Source: Reyranella massiliensis 521 (GTDB taxonomy: Bacteria; Pseudomonadota; Alphaproteobacteria; Reyranellales; Reyranellaceae). Taken from it: 64,000 bases of DNA. The stretch spans positions 1,174,330 to 1,238,329 of the forward strand of contig NZ_HE997181.1 of the NCBI RefSeq assembly GCF_000312425.1, read 5' to 3'. This document shows positions 17,384-24,962 of this stretch, one piece after another (the stretch's first letter is position 1; each line of letters begins with the position of its first letter). The translations under genes were made by a program, and so were the position numbers. The notes beneath the pieces are model-generated. The model saw only the letters and a program-made list of their open reading frames with translations. It had not been told where the DNA came from and made no database searches.

Positions 17384-19069
17384 ATGGTCCATCGTTGCTT
17401 CGCCGTTTTGTGCAGTGTTCTGGCATTTGCGTTCTGGAGCGGCGGTCCGGCCATGGCCCAAGCGCCGGATGGTGCCCGCGTCTTCCTTGTCCTCGACGCC
17501 TCGGGGTCGATGTGGGGCAGAGTGGGCAATCAGACGAAGATCGAGGTGGCGCGCGAAACCATCCGTTCCCTCCTGAAGGACTGGCGGCCGCAGGACCAGC
17601 TCGGGCTCGTGACCTATGGCCATCGCCGCAAGGGTGACTGCGGCGACATCGAGGTTCTGAGGCAGGTTGGTCCGGTCGATGCCGATGCACTGATGGCGCA
17701 GGTGAACGGCATCTCGCCCAAGGGGATGACGCCCATGACCGCCTCCGTGAAAATGGCGGCGGAGCAGCTCAAGTCGACCGAAGGGCTGACCAGCGTCATC
17801 CTTGTGTCCGATGGCGTCGAAACCTGCAAGGCCGATCCCTGCTCGGTGGCGGCGGAGCTGAAGAAGGCCGATGTGAAGCTCGTCGTGCATACGGTGGGCT
17901 TCGATATCCAGGATCGGCAGGCCGCGAAGCAGCTCGAGTGCATGGCGGCGGCCACCGGCGGCCTTGCTCTATCGGCCGGTAATGCCGGCGAACTCAGCAA
18001 GGCAATCGGTCAGGCAGTCGAAGCGGCACGTCAGAAGGCATCCGCCACGCCGCCGCCACCGCCAAAGGCCGAGCTCAAGCCGGAATGGAATCTCGAAGGC
18101 TCGGCCCGGCTTGCCGAAGGCGACGATCCGCTGGTCGGCAAGGATTTCATCGTCTGGGTTTTCTACAAGCCGATGCCGGCGGGTGTTGAGCCCGAATATG
18201 TCCAGACGTCCAACAACAGCCTGATCGAAACCGAGATCGCACCTGGCGACTATCTGGTCGAAGTCAGCATCGGTTCCGTCAAGCGCCGGGCATCCGTGAA
18301 GGTGGAACCGGCCAAGATGAATCGCCTCGACGTGGTTCTGAACGCAGGCCGCCTCGCGCTTCGCGCCAAGCGAACGGCCGACGAGAACCAGAAGGGCGAC
18401 GTGTTCTGGGAGGTCGTGTCGAAGAGCAACGGGTCGACAGTCTTCAACTCTTTCGATCCGGAAACGTCGACCATCGTCGCGGCGGACAAGTACACTGTGA
18501 CGATGACTCTCGGTGGAGCCAAGGTCGAGCGCGAGGTCGAAGTCATTGCGGGCGATACGACTGCGGTCGAGATTGTGGCGGGCGTCGGCCGCATGCAGGG
18601 TTCGATCGTCTTCGCCAAGGGTGGGCCGGCACTGCGCGATCCATTCATCGAGATCTTTGCCGGGGCCGAGCCGGTCGAGAACGAAACTTCCGTCACCAAC
18701 GCCTACGGCAGTGCCCCCAAGTTCGATCTCGCAGCCGGTGCCTACCGGGCACGCATTACGTCGGATGCCATCGATCGTACGTTCAAGTTCGAGATCAAGG
18801 CAGGCCAGCGGCTCGATATCGAGTTCGCACTCGATGCTGGCATTGCTGCCTTCGAGGCACCCGGCGTCGACACGATCGAGATCAAGGGAGCCGGCCGCGA
18901 CATCTACGGCGAGCGCACGAATGTCACCACGCTCTATGAACCGTTCAAGAACTTCGAATTGCCGGCTGGCAAGTATGTCGTGGTCGCGATCAAGGGCGAT
19001 GCCAGGAAAGAGGCGGAATTCGAGATCGTTGCCGGCCAGCGCACGGTGACCAGGATGACGCTGCCTTGA
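17384..19069 (+). CDS. secreted von Willebrand factor type A domain protein
   Basis: A 561-residue exported protein. Residues 1-27 are a signal peptide ending in AMAQA. A VWA domain (~32-205) follows with a complete MIDAS: DASGSMWG, the Thr of GMTPMTAS and the Asp of SDGVETC. After a short Pro/Ala linker (ATPPPPPKAE), the C-terminal ~340 residues form three or four beta-rich repeats in which phrases like KVEREVEVIAGDTTAVEI recur. These probably are Ig-like or carboxypeptidase-regulatory-like modules. It is likely a metal-dependent adhesion or scaffold protein in the periplasm or on the surface. GGGGAG lies six bases before the ATG. A strong hairpin follows the gene. Confidence 0.85.
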   Translation: MVHRCFAVLCSVLAFAFWSGGPAMAQAPDGARVFLVLDASGSMWGRVGNQTKIEVARETIRSLLKDWRPQDQLGLVTYGHRRKGDCGDIEVLRQVGPVDADALMAQVNGISPKGMTPMTASVKMAAEQLKSTEGLTSVILVSDGVETCKADPCSVAAELKKADVKLVVHTVGFDIQDRQAAKQLECMAAATGGLALSAGNAGELSKAIGQAVEAARQKASATPPPPPKAELKPEWNLEGSARLAEGDDPLVGKDFIVWVFYKPMPAGVEPEYVQTSNNSLIETEIAPGDYLVEVSIGSVKRRASVKVEPAKMNRLDVVLNAGRLALRAKRTADENQKGDVFWEVVSKSNGSTVFNSFDPETSTIVAADKYTVTMTLGGAKVEREVEVIAGDTTAVEIVAGVGRMQGSIVFAKGGPALRDPFIEIFAGAEPVENETSVTNAYGSAPKFDLAAGAYRARITSDAIDRTFKFEIKAGQRLDIEFALDAGIAAFEAPGVDTIEIKGAGRDIYGERTNVTTLYEPFKNFELPAGKYVVVAIKGDARKEAEFEIVAGQRTVTRMTLP

Positions 19070-19079
19070 CCGCAAAACA

Positions 19080-19110
19080 GAACCCCGCCCGCTTGCGGCG
19101 GGCGGGGTTC
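19080..19110 (+). terminator. perfect 13-bp stem hairpin after the VWA gene
   Basis: GAACCCCGCCCGC (19080-19092) pairs perfectly with GCGGGCGGGGTTC (19098-19110) across a 5-base loop, 11 bases after the VWA stop. It is preceded by an A-rich stretch, which reads as a T-run on the other strand, so it may also stop minus-strand transcription. The T-run on the plus side is weak. Confidence 0.7.
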
Positions 19111-19309
19111 GTTCGGGACATGATCCCCTCCGAAATCAGGAAGTTCGGCCTGCCTGCATTCTTCGCGGCTGACGGGATAAACGGTTCGCGGACTTCCGGT
19201 GCCGCGTCACCTGTTCCGGTTGGGTGGATCCATAGGCGATACCCATCTCCCTATCCTAGAGAGAAAGGTAGGTCCCGCGCCGGTGGACAATCAAGACAGC
19301 GGGACTGAC

Positions 19310-20164
19310 CTATTTCTTTTTCGGGCGAATGGCGTCCCATTGCTCGTCTGTCCAGTCGAGCATGGCGGCGGTATTGGCGCCGCCACCGCCCGATTGCAGC
19401 ATCTTGCCGCCATCGATCACGATGGCATCGCCGTTGATATAGGCCGCGCCATCGCTCACCAGGAATGCCGCGAGATTGGCGAGTTCGAGATGTTCGCCGA
19501 CGCGGCGCGACGGGATCGCCTTGAGCATGTCTTCGTTGCTGCCACGTTCCTTGGGCATGAGCCGGCTCCACGCGCCCTCCGTCGGGAAGGGGCCGGGGAC
19601 GATGGCGCAGGTGCGAATGCCCTTGGGCCCCCATTCGACGGCCAGGCTCTTGGTCATCGCCAGCACGCCGGCCTTGGCCATGGCCGACGGCACGGTGAAC
19701 GGCGCGCCGGTGAGCGAGGAGACCGTGAGGATCGACATCACCACCTTGTTGCGTTCGCCGGCGTCGATCCAGCGACGGCCGGCTGCGACGGTGCAATAGG
19801 CCGAACCGTGCAGCACGATGCCCAGGACGGCGTCGATCGCCCGCGAAGACATCTTGTGGGTCTGCGCCAGGATCTGGCCCGCCGCATTATTCACCAGGAT
19901 GTCGAGCGGGCGCTTGGCCCAGATCTTGTCCATCATGGCCTCGACCGCGTCCGGCACGCGCACGTCGCAGGCCACGGTCTCGATCTCGCCGCCGGTCTCC
20001 TTGGCGAGTTCGGCGGCGGTTTCCTTCAGCACGTCCTCGCGTCGGCCGCAGATCACGACGTTGGCGCCCAGTTCGAGATAGCGCTGCGTCATCGAGCGGC
20101 CGAGGCCCGTGCCGCCGCCGGTGACGAGGATGCGCTTGCCCTTCAGCAGGTCGGGTTGAAACAT
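19310..20164 (-). CDS. SDR-family 2,4-dienoyl-CoA reductase-like oxidoreductase
   Basis: A 284-residue SDR with cofactor motif VTGGGTGLG (~14-22), NNAAG (~92) and a catalytic region reading VSSLTGAPFTVPSAMAKAGVLAMTKSLAVEWG. The usual Tyr of YxxxK is a Ser (SAMAK). That, together with GPFPTEGAWSRL downstream, matches the mitochondrial/peroxisomal 2,4-dienoyl-CoA reductase (DECR) branch rather than classical SDRs. DECR uses NADPH to reduce 2,4-dienoyl-CoA during oxidation of unsaturated fatty acids. It starts 10 bases after the CoA transferase gene with AGAGGG as ribosome-binding site, so the two form an operon. Confidence 0.85.
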   Translation of the reverse strand: MFQPDLLKGKRILVTGGGTGLGRSMTQRYLELGANVVICGRREDVLKETAAELAKETGGEIETVACDVRVPDAVEAMMDKIWAKRPLDILVNNAAGQILAQTHKMSSRAIDAVLGIVLHGSAYCTVAAGRRWIDAGERNKVVMSILTVSSLTGAPFTVPSAMAKAGVLAMTKSLAVEWGPKGIRTCAIVPGPFPTEGAWSRLMPKERGSNEDMLKAIPSRRVGEHLELANLAAFLVSDGAAYINGDAIVIDGGKMLQSGGGGANTAAMLDWTDEQWDAIRPKKK

Positions 20165-20174
20165 TTCGGACCCT

Positions 20175-21380
20175 CTACTTCTTGATTTCGATGAAAGCGA
20201 TGCCGGAAGCGACGAGCTTATCGACTTCGGCCGGCGAGTAGCCCGCCTCGGCCAGTACGGCCTTGGTGTCGGTGCCGAACTTCTTGGGCTTGGTGCGTAC
20301 CTTGGGTGGGGTGCGCGAGAGCTTCACGGGATTGCCGACGTTCCGCCAGCCATCCTTCTCCCAGACCATGCCGCGGTGCTTGGTGTGCGGATGCTCCATG
20401 ACATCGGGAACTTCGAGGACGGCGGCCGATGGCACGCCTCCCTTCATCAGCTCCTGAGAGAACTCGTTGGCATCGCGGTCCTTCAGGAGTTCCCGCAGCT
20501 CGGCCTCCAGTTCGGCGCGATGGGCCACGCGTTCCTTGTTGGTCTTGAAACGTGGATCGTCGGCCAGCTCCGGCTTGCCCAGCATTTGCGTCAGCTTGCG
20601 GAACTGCCCGTCGTTGCCGGCACCGACGACGATGTTGCGCGTCCTGGTGGGGAAGTTGGAGTAGGGGACGAGGCTCGCATGGCTGTTGCCGACCAGCTTC
20701 GGCGTGAGACCGGCCATGAAATAATTCGGCGCGTGCGGCTGATGGAGCGCGATGGCGCTGTCGTACAGCGTCGCGTCGACGAACTGGCCCTTGCCCGAGC
20801 GGTTGCGTTCGTAGAGCGCCATCATGATGCCGATGGTGGCATTCATGCCGGTCGAGAGATCGACTACAGGCACACCGATGCGAACCTGCCCGCCTTCGGG
20901 CGAACCGTTGACCGAGACGAGGCCGGCTGAGGCCTGGACCATTGCGTCGTAGCCCGGGAAGCCCCCCAGAGGGCCGTCGGCGCCGAAGCCCGAGACGCGG
21001 GCATGGACGAGGCGCGGGAACTTCTTGGAAAGGGTGTCGTGGTAGCCGATGCCCCACTTCTCCATCGTGCCAGTCTTGAAGTTGTCGATCAGCACGTCGG
21101 CCGTCTCGAGCAGTTTCATCAGCACGTCGCGGCCCTCGGGCTTGGACAGGTCGAGGGCGATGGTGCGCTTGTTACGGTTGATGCCGGCGAAGTAGGCGGA
21201 GATGCCTTCTTTGTCGAACGGAGGGCCCCAGAGCCGGGTCTCGTCACCCTGCGGCGGTTCGATCTTGATCACGTCGGCGCCATGGTCGGCCAGCATCTGG
21301 CCGCAATAGGGGCCGCCCAGAACGCGCGACAGGTCGATGACTTTCAGGCCTTCCAGGGCGCCACGACTGGCCTCGGGCAT
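20175..21380 (-). CDS. CaiB/BaiF-type (family III) CoA transferase
   Basis: A 401-residue protein with family III landmarks: LEGLKVIDLSRVLGGPYCGQMLADHGADVIKIEPPQGDETR at the start, YFAGINRNKRTIALDLSKPEGRDVL, DVLIDNFKTGTMEKWG and the VDLSTGMNATIGIMMAL region with the conserved catalytic Asp near residue 170. Members transfer CoA between carboxylic acids (carnitine, oxalate/formate, mesaconate and others); the substrate is not readable here. GAGGAGT precedes the ATG. With the downstream dienoyl-CoA reductase-like SDR it forms a two-gene acyl-CoA module. Confidence 0.88.
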   Translation of the reverse strand: MPEASRGALEGLKVIDLSRVLGGPYCGQMLADHGADVIKIEPPQGDETRLWGPPFDKEGISAYFAGINRNKRTIALDLSKPEGRDVLMKLLETADVLIDNFKTGTMEKWGIGYHDTLSKKFPRLVHARVSGFGADGPLGGFPGYDAMVQASAGLVSVNGSPEGGQVRIGVPVVDLSTGMNATIGIMMALYERNRSGKGQFVDATLYDSAIALHQPHAPNYFMAGLTPKLVGNSHASLVPYSNFPTRTRNIVVGAGNDGQFRKLTQMLGKPELADDPRFKTNKERVAHRAELEAELRELLKDRDANEFSQELMKGGVPSAAVLEVPDVMEHPHTKHRGMVWEKDGWRNVGNPVKLSRTPPKVRTKPKKFGTDTKAVLAEAGYSPAEVDKLVASGIAFIEIKK

Positions 21381-21821
21381 CTCGTTCCACTCCTCAGGTT
21401 CTCATGGGAGGCGGGGTTATAGACCATGCCCGTGCAGGCCGGTACCGCCCGGTCATGATCGACGGCGGGTTCGATATCGCCACGCAACATAGCGCCATGA
21501 CATCGATACGGTGCGGCGCCGACGACGGTGGGCCGCTTCTTTCCTCAGGCTCGTGGATGTGCACCATCGAGAGTGGTCCTGATCAAGTCGACGCGACGAA
21601 CTGCGCGCCTCAACCATCTTGAAATCGATGAGCACGCCACCACATTGCGATGCATGTACGCGCGAACCAGTTCTCGTAGAATGAGGCTTCCCAAGAAGGC
21701 GCATGCCTTCTCCCGGGAGGGGTTCGCGACCTTCTGACGTCCGCTCCATCCCGGGCTTTCTCGCAACAATACGATCGTTGTGTCGGCGCCTGAGCTTTCG
21801 GCGCCGTGAGGGAGGGGGAGC
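21381..21821. other. gene-poor region with two hairpins
   Basis: I find no convincing protein-coding gene in these 441 bases; the short ORFs lack ribosome-binding sites and recognisable motifs. Two inverted repeats stand out: AGAAGGC-GCAT-GCCTTCT at 21694-21711, directly followed by a CTCCCGGGAG palindrome, and CGGCGCC/GGCGCCG at 21784-21806. The second ends just before the ribosome-binding site of the zinc-ribbon ORF at 21822, so it could be part of that gene's leader. The region also holds the promoter of the CoA transferase gene on the minus strand. Confidence 0.5.
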
Positions 21822-22040
21822 GTGGTCGCTCGACTTGCGGGCTTGTACTGCTACGACTGCAATCGCGACGTGCCGCGTGCAGCCATTCGGTGCGTCTGGT
21901 GCTTTGGCCGGGTTGAGTTCTTTCGGGGAGACGGTCGTGGAGACGATGGTAGAGGCGCCATTCTTCCAGCGCGGGGCGATCTCGAAAGCACCCGGCCGGC
22001 CATCGATGCTGCCACTTCATCGGTGGCCCGCCGTGTTTGA
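21822..22040 (+). CDS. small zinc-ribbon protein (hypothetical)
   Basis: A 72-residue ORF with a GTG start behind a very strong purine-rich site (GGGAGGGGGAGC). Residues ~9-24 read CYDCNRDVPRAAIRCVWC, two CxxC knuckles nine residues apart, the layout of a zinc ribbon. The rest is Arg/Asp/Gly-rich and looks disordered. I do not recognise a family. It lies alone in a 1.3-kb gene-poor stretch upstream of speD. The combination of strong ribosome-binding site and paired CxxC motifs is why I call it, but chance cannot be excluded in high-GC sequence. Confidence 0.45.
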   Translation: MVARLAGLYCYDCNRDVPRAAIRCVWCFGRVEFFRGDGRGDDGRGAILPARGDLESTRPAIDAATSSVARRV

Positions 22041-22366
22041 CTTCCGATGCGAAATATCCCACGTATGTCGGCATCATGCTTAGGTTCATGACTTACCGTC
22101 GCTTTCTTCGCCGTACGGGGAATCTGATCGCGGGCATCTAGCCCCGAGCTCATCGCGCGTCGTCGCATCCCGGGCTCGGGGAACATACGCCAAGACAACC
22201 GAATGGGGTGATCTTGGCGTGACGGGCACGCCGCGGCGGCCGTAACGACGCTTTCCGACACATAGTGAATTTCGCGCTCGCGAGTTGCGCTCGCCAATGG
22301 CTCGTCGCGTGCGTGCAGGCTCGCGCAGGCTAGGGGCAGGAACGTCCATCGCAGAGGAGACGGCAC
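22041..22366. other. intergenic region with one perfect inverted repeat
   Basis: I see no gene in these 326 bases. The one clear structure is a perfect 9-bp inverted repeat, ACGCCAAGA (22187-22195) and TCTTGGCGT (22212-22220), with a 16-base loop. It could be an operator or a transcription terminator for the zinc-ribbon ORF; no T-run follows. Confidence 0.4.
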
Positions 22367-22573
22367 ATGACATCCGGAACCGACGACAAGGGGTTGCGGG
22401 CGCAAGGCGGGTCCGAGACGACGGGACCTCGGGGCAACGTCGTAATGCTCACCCCCAAAGCCAGAATCGAGATGGTCAGGAAAAAGAGCGTCACCAAGCC
22501 TCCTGTGCGTGATCAGAAGGCCGCCCCACCAGGTCATGACGGCGACGACGATCCTGGACCGAGCGCAGCCTGA
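22367..22573 (+). CDS. small hypothetical protein upstream of speD
   Basis: A 68-residue hydrophilic ORF with ATG preceded by GAGGAGAC at good spacing. The product is rich in Gly, Lys, Asp and Pro (GNVVMLTPKARIEMVRKK in the middle, an acidic DGDDD near the end), with no signal peptide, membrane segment or Cys. I recognise no family. It is oriented like speD and ends 91 bases before it, so it may be an unrelated small gene or a leader ORF of the polyamine operon. Called on the ribosome-binding site and orientation only. Confidence 0.35.
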   Translation: MTSGTDDKGLRAQGGSETTGPRGNVVMLTPKARIEMVRKKSVTKPPVRDQKAAPPGHDGDDDPGPSAA

Positions 22574-22589
22574 GCTGACGCTGTACTCG

Positions 22590-22611
22590 GCATCGGCGAC
22601 GCGGCCGATGC
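22590..22611 (+). terminator. hairpin between the small ORF and speD
   Basis: GCATCGGC (22590-22597) pairs perfectly with GCCGATGC (22604-22611) over a 6-base loop and is followed by ATCTCTCTT. It could terminate the small ORF transcript or act as a leader structure of speD. Confidence 0.4.
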
Positions 22612-22664
22612 ATCTCTCTTGTCCACGTTCAACGGCAGGGTTCCTGCATAGGAGGGAAAACTGA

Positions 22665-23123
22665 ATGGAGAAAGTCGTTCGCGTCGACATGGCGGCGCTT
22701 CGGAATGGACGCGCCAACGGCCACGTCGCTTCGCCTGAACCGGCGCTCGACCAGGACCACTTCATCGAGCGGGACGGCGTGCGATTTGCCGGAACCCATC
22801 TCATCGCCGATCTCTGGCAGGCATCCAACCTCGACGATATCGACGCGGTAGATGCGGCCTTGCGCAAGGCGGCAGACGCTGCAGGTGCCACCGTCCTCAA
22901 CATCGACCTGCATTCCTTCTCGCCGAACGGCGGCATCACGGGCGTGGCCGTGCTCGCGGAAAGTCATATCTCCATCCACACATGGCCGGAGCGTGCCTAT
23001 GCGGCGGTTGACGTCTTCATGTGCGGGGATGCGCAACCTCACAAGGCAGTCGAGATGCTCAAGCGCGCCTTCTTGCCGGGCATGCTGACCATTTCCGAGC
23101 ATAGACGGGGAGTGATGCCGTGA
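22665..23123 (+). CDS. speD: S-adenosylmethionine decarboxylase proenzyme
   Basis: A 152-residue class 1B SpeD. The family core is clear: GTHLIADLWQASNLDD, the self-processing site LAESHISIHTWPE (~100-112; cleavage between Glu and Ser turns the Ser into the pyruvoyl cofactor) and AAVDVFMCGDAQPHKAVEML. It decarboxylates SAM to supply the aminopropyl donor for spermidine. The first ~30 residues are an unconserved extension. AGGAGG lies about ten bases before the ATG. Its TGA overlaps the GTG start of speE, so both are coupled. Confidence 0.95.
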   Translation: MEKVVRVDMAALRNGRANGHVASPEPALDQDHFIERDGVRFAGTHLIADLWQASNLDDIDAVDAALRKAADAAGATVLNIDLHSFSPNGGITGVAVLAESHISIHTWPERAYAAVDVFMCGDAQPHKAVEMLKRAFLPGMLTISEHRRGVMP

Positions 23124-23962
23124 GGTCGTTCCTGGAGAAGTCGTCCGATCACCATTCGCAGGTGCTGTCGGTCGATCGGCTTCTGCACCAGGGCCGGACC
23201 GCCTTTCAAGATGTCCTCATCTTCGAAAACCGGCTCTTCGGCAGAGTTCTCGTGCTTGATGGCGTCATCCAGCTGACGGAATGGGACAACCACATCTATC
23301 ACGAGATGATCGCGCATGTGCCGCTGATGGCGCATGGCCTGGCGAAGCGGGTGCTCGTTATCGGCGGCGGGGACGGCGGTACGCTCAAAGAAGTGCTCAA
23401 GCACCCGGTCGAGGAGGTCGTCCTGATCGAGATCGATCGCGAGGTTATCGAGCTTTCGCAGCGGTTTCTGCCGGGCGTGTCGGCCGGTGCCTTCTCCGAT
23501 CCACGTTCCACGGTAATCGTGGGCGACGGTACCGAGTACATCGCCGATACGGATTCGCAATTCGATGTCATCATAATCGATTCGACCGACCCTGTTGGCC
23601 CCGGCGAGCAGCTTTTCTCGGAGGCTTTCTATCGTCACTGCCGAACCCGGCTCCTTCCCGGTGGGATCGTTGCCGTGCAAAGCGGTGCCGGTTTCCATCA
23701 GCCGGAGCTATTGGCCAAGGTCTGTGATCGTCTGGGGGGCGTCTTCGGCACGGCAAAGCCTTTCCTCGCGCCGGTGCCGACCTACGCGGCGGGCGCGCTG
23801 GCGCTCGTCGTCGCCGGCTCGTCCGGCAAGGCGTTGCGAGCTCCGAGGAAGATCCTGAAGGAACGGTTTCGTCCTCTGGAGGGCAGGACCCGTTACTATC
23901 GACCGGAAGTGCACCGAGCTGCCTTCACCATGGTGCCGGTATTCGGGCATGGGCACACCTAG
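23120..23962 (+). CDS. speE: spermidine synthase
   Basis: A 280-residue aminopropyltransferase that joins decarboxylated SAM and putrescine to give spermidine. Family motifs: FGRVLVLDGVIQLTEWDNHIYHEMIAHVPL, VLVIGGGDGGTLKEVLKHP (SAM-binding, ~75-93), VVLIEIDREVIELS and DVIIIDSTDPVGPGEQLFSEAFY, with the catalytic Asp in IDSTD. It overlaps speD by four bases. The 3' end overlaps the universal stress gene by 14 bases in another frame. Confidence 0.95.
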   Translation: MRSFLEKSSDHHSQVLSVDRLLHQGRTAFQDVLIFENRLFGRVLVLDGVIQLTEWDNHIYHEMIAHVPLMAHGLAKRVLVIGGGDGGTLKEVLKHPVEEVVLIEIDREVIELSQRFLPGVSAGAFSDPRSTVIVGDGTEYIADTDSQFDVIIIDSTDPVGPGEQLFSEAFYRHCRTRLLPGGIVAVQSGAGFHQPELLAKVCDRLGGVFGTAKPFLAPVPTYAAGALALVVAGSSGKALRAPRKILKERFRPLEGRTRYYRPEVHRAAFTMVPVFGHGHT

Positions 23963-24848
23963 CTGGATGGAGGCGCCGCCGAAGAGGATACTTCTGGCGA
24001 CGGACCTCGGCCCTCGCTGTGATCGCGCCCTGGCCAGGGCTGCTCGGCTCGCTGAGCAGTGGCGGTCGGACCTCGTCGTGCTGCACGTGCTCGAAGGCCT
24101 CGACCGCAGGCCTCCGGAAACGGGGCTGGCGCCTTCGTGGCGGAATCAGTCCGATCCACGCGGCATCGCGCGGAAGCAGCTATGTGCGGACATCGGGGAC
24201 GTCGGGGGAAGGGCAACGATGCTGATTGCCGAGGGCGATCCGGCAGAGGAGATCCTGCGCGCCGCTGATGCGGAACGTTGCAAGCTGATTGTGATAGGCC
24301 TCGGGCGGGAAGGGGCGTTCGGGCGGTTCGGTCTCGGGAAAACAATGGACCGTTTGCTGCGCCGCTCGCGACTGCCGGTCCTCGTTGTCAGGGAGCGCCC
24401 GCGAGGACCCTATCGTCATATTCTCGCCGCCACGGATTTCTCGGCGACGTCGCGTCACGCCGTCGAACTGGCGGCCCGGCTTTTTCCGGAGCAGACGCTG
24501 ACCGTGTTCCACGCCTATAGCGCTCCCATGTCGGGGTTGATGGCAAACGCGGCTTCCTATCGGAGAGAGTACAGGAGAGTGGCCATGCAGGAGTGCGATA
24601 CGTTCCTGGCAATGGTCGCCAGGCCGGAGACCGGCTGGTGGGAGCCTCGCGTTTTTGTCGAGGACGGTGCCCCAGGCCCCTTGCTGCGCGACTATGCAGT
24701 CGACATGGACGTCGATCTCGTCGTTCTCGGGGCAAGCGGACGCAGCGCGTTCGTGGAAGCCCTTGTCGGCTGCGCGGCAAAGTCGATCATATACGACGTG
24801 CCCTGCGACGCGCTGCTCGTCGGGAAGCCGCGTACGCACGCGGACTGA
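23949..24848 (+). CDS. tandem-domain universal stress protein
   Basis: A 299-residue protein of two UspA domains (about 10-150 and 155-295). The first begins KRILLATDLGPRCDRALARAARLA, the second RHILAATDFSATSRHAVELAARL. The second domain carries a near-complete ATP-binding motif GASGRSAFVEALVG; the first has a looser GREGAFGRFGLGKT. Such proteins bind ATP and modulate stress survival. ATG 23949 lies inside speE; ATG 23967 just after the speE stop is an alternative and loses only six residues. Its position as third gene of speD-speE suggests joint expression of polyamine synthesis and stress response. Confidence 0.85.
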   Translation: MGTPSWMEAPPKRILLATDLGPRCDRALARAARLAEQWRSDLVVLHVLEGLDRRPPETGLAPSWRNQSDPRGIARKQLCADIGDVGGRATMLIAEGDPAEEILRAADAERCKLIVIGLGREGAFGRFGLGKTMDRLLRRSRLPVLVVRERPRGPYRHILAATDFSATSRHAVELAARLFPEQTLTVFHAYSAPMSGLMANAASYRREYRRVAMQECDTFLAMVARPETGWWEPRVFVEDGAPGPLLRDYAVDMDVDLVVLGASGRSAFVEALVGCAAKSIIYDVPCDALLVGKPRTHAD

Positions 24849-24873
24849 AGGCAGGGGCCAATTCCATTGTACC

Positions 24874-24894
24874 CTCATGAGGTCTTCTCATGAG
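24874..24894. repeat. inverted/direct repeat CTCATGAG x2
   Basis: The 8-bp palindrome CTCATGAG occurs twice (24874-24881 and 24887-24894) with five bases between, so it can form a hairpin or serve as paired operator half-sites. It lies between the stress-protein stop and the CmcJ/NvfI-like gene. Confidence 0.4.
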
Positions 24895-24962
24895 AGTCCG
24901 GCCCTTGAACGCTGTAATTCCCTGACGAGTTGAGAGGAGCAAAAACAGCCACGGGTGCGATC

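Noticed and set aside
19272..19305. GTCCCGC/GCGGGAC inverted repeat downstream of the dienoyl-CoA-reductase-like gene
   Set aside because: Only 7 bp with a 20-base loop and no T-run in the relevant direction; too weak to call a terminator.
21851..22939. 362-codon minus-strand open frame through the gene-poor region and into speD
   Set aside because: No ribosome-binding site, low-complexity composition, and it overlaps speD antisense.
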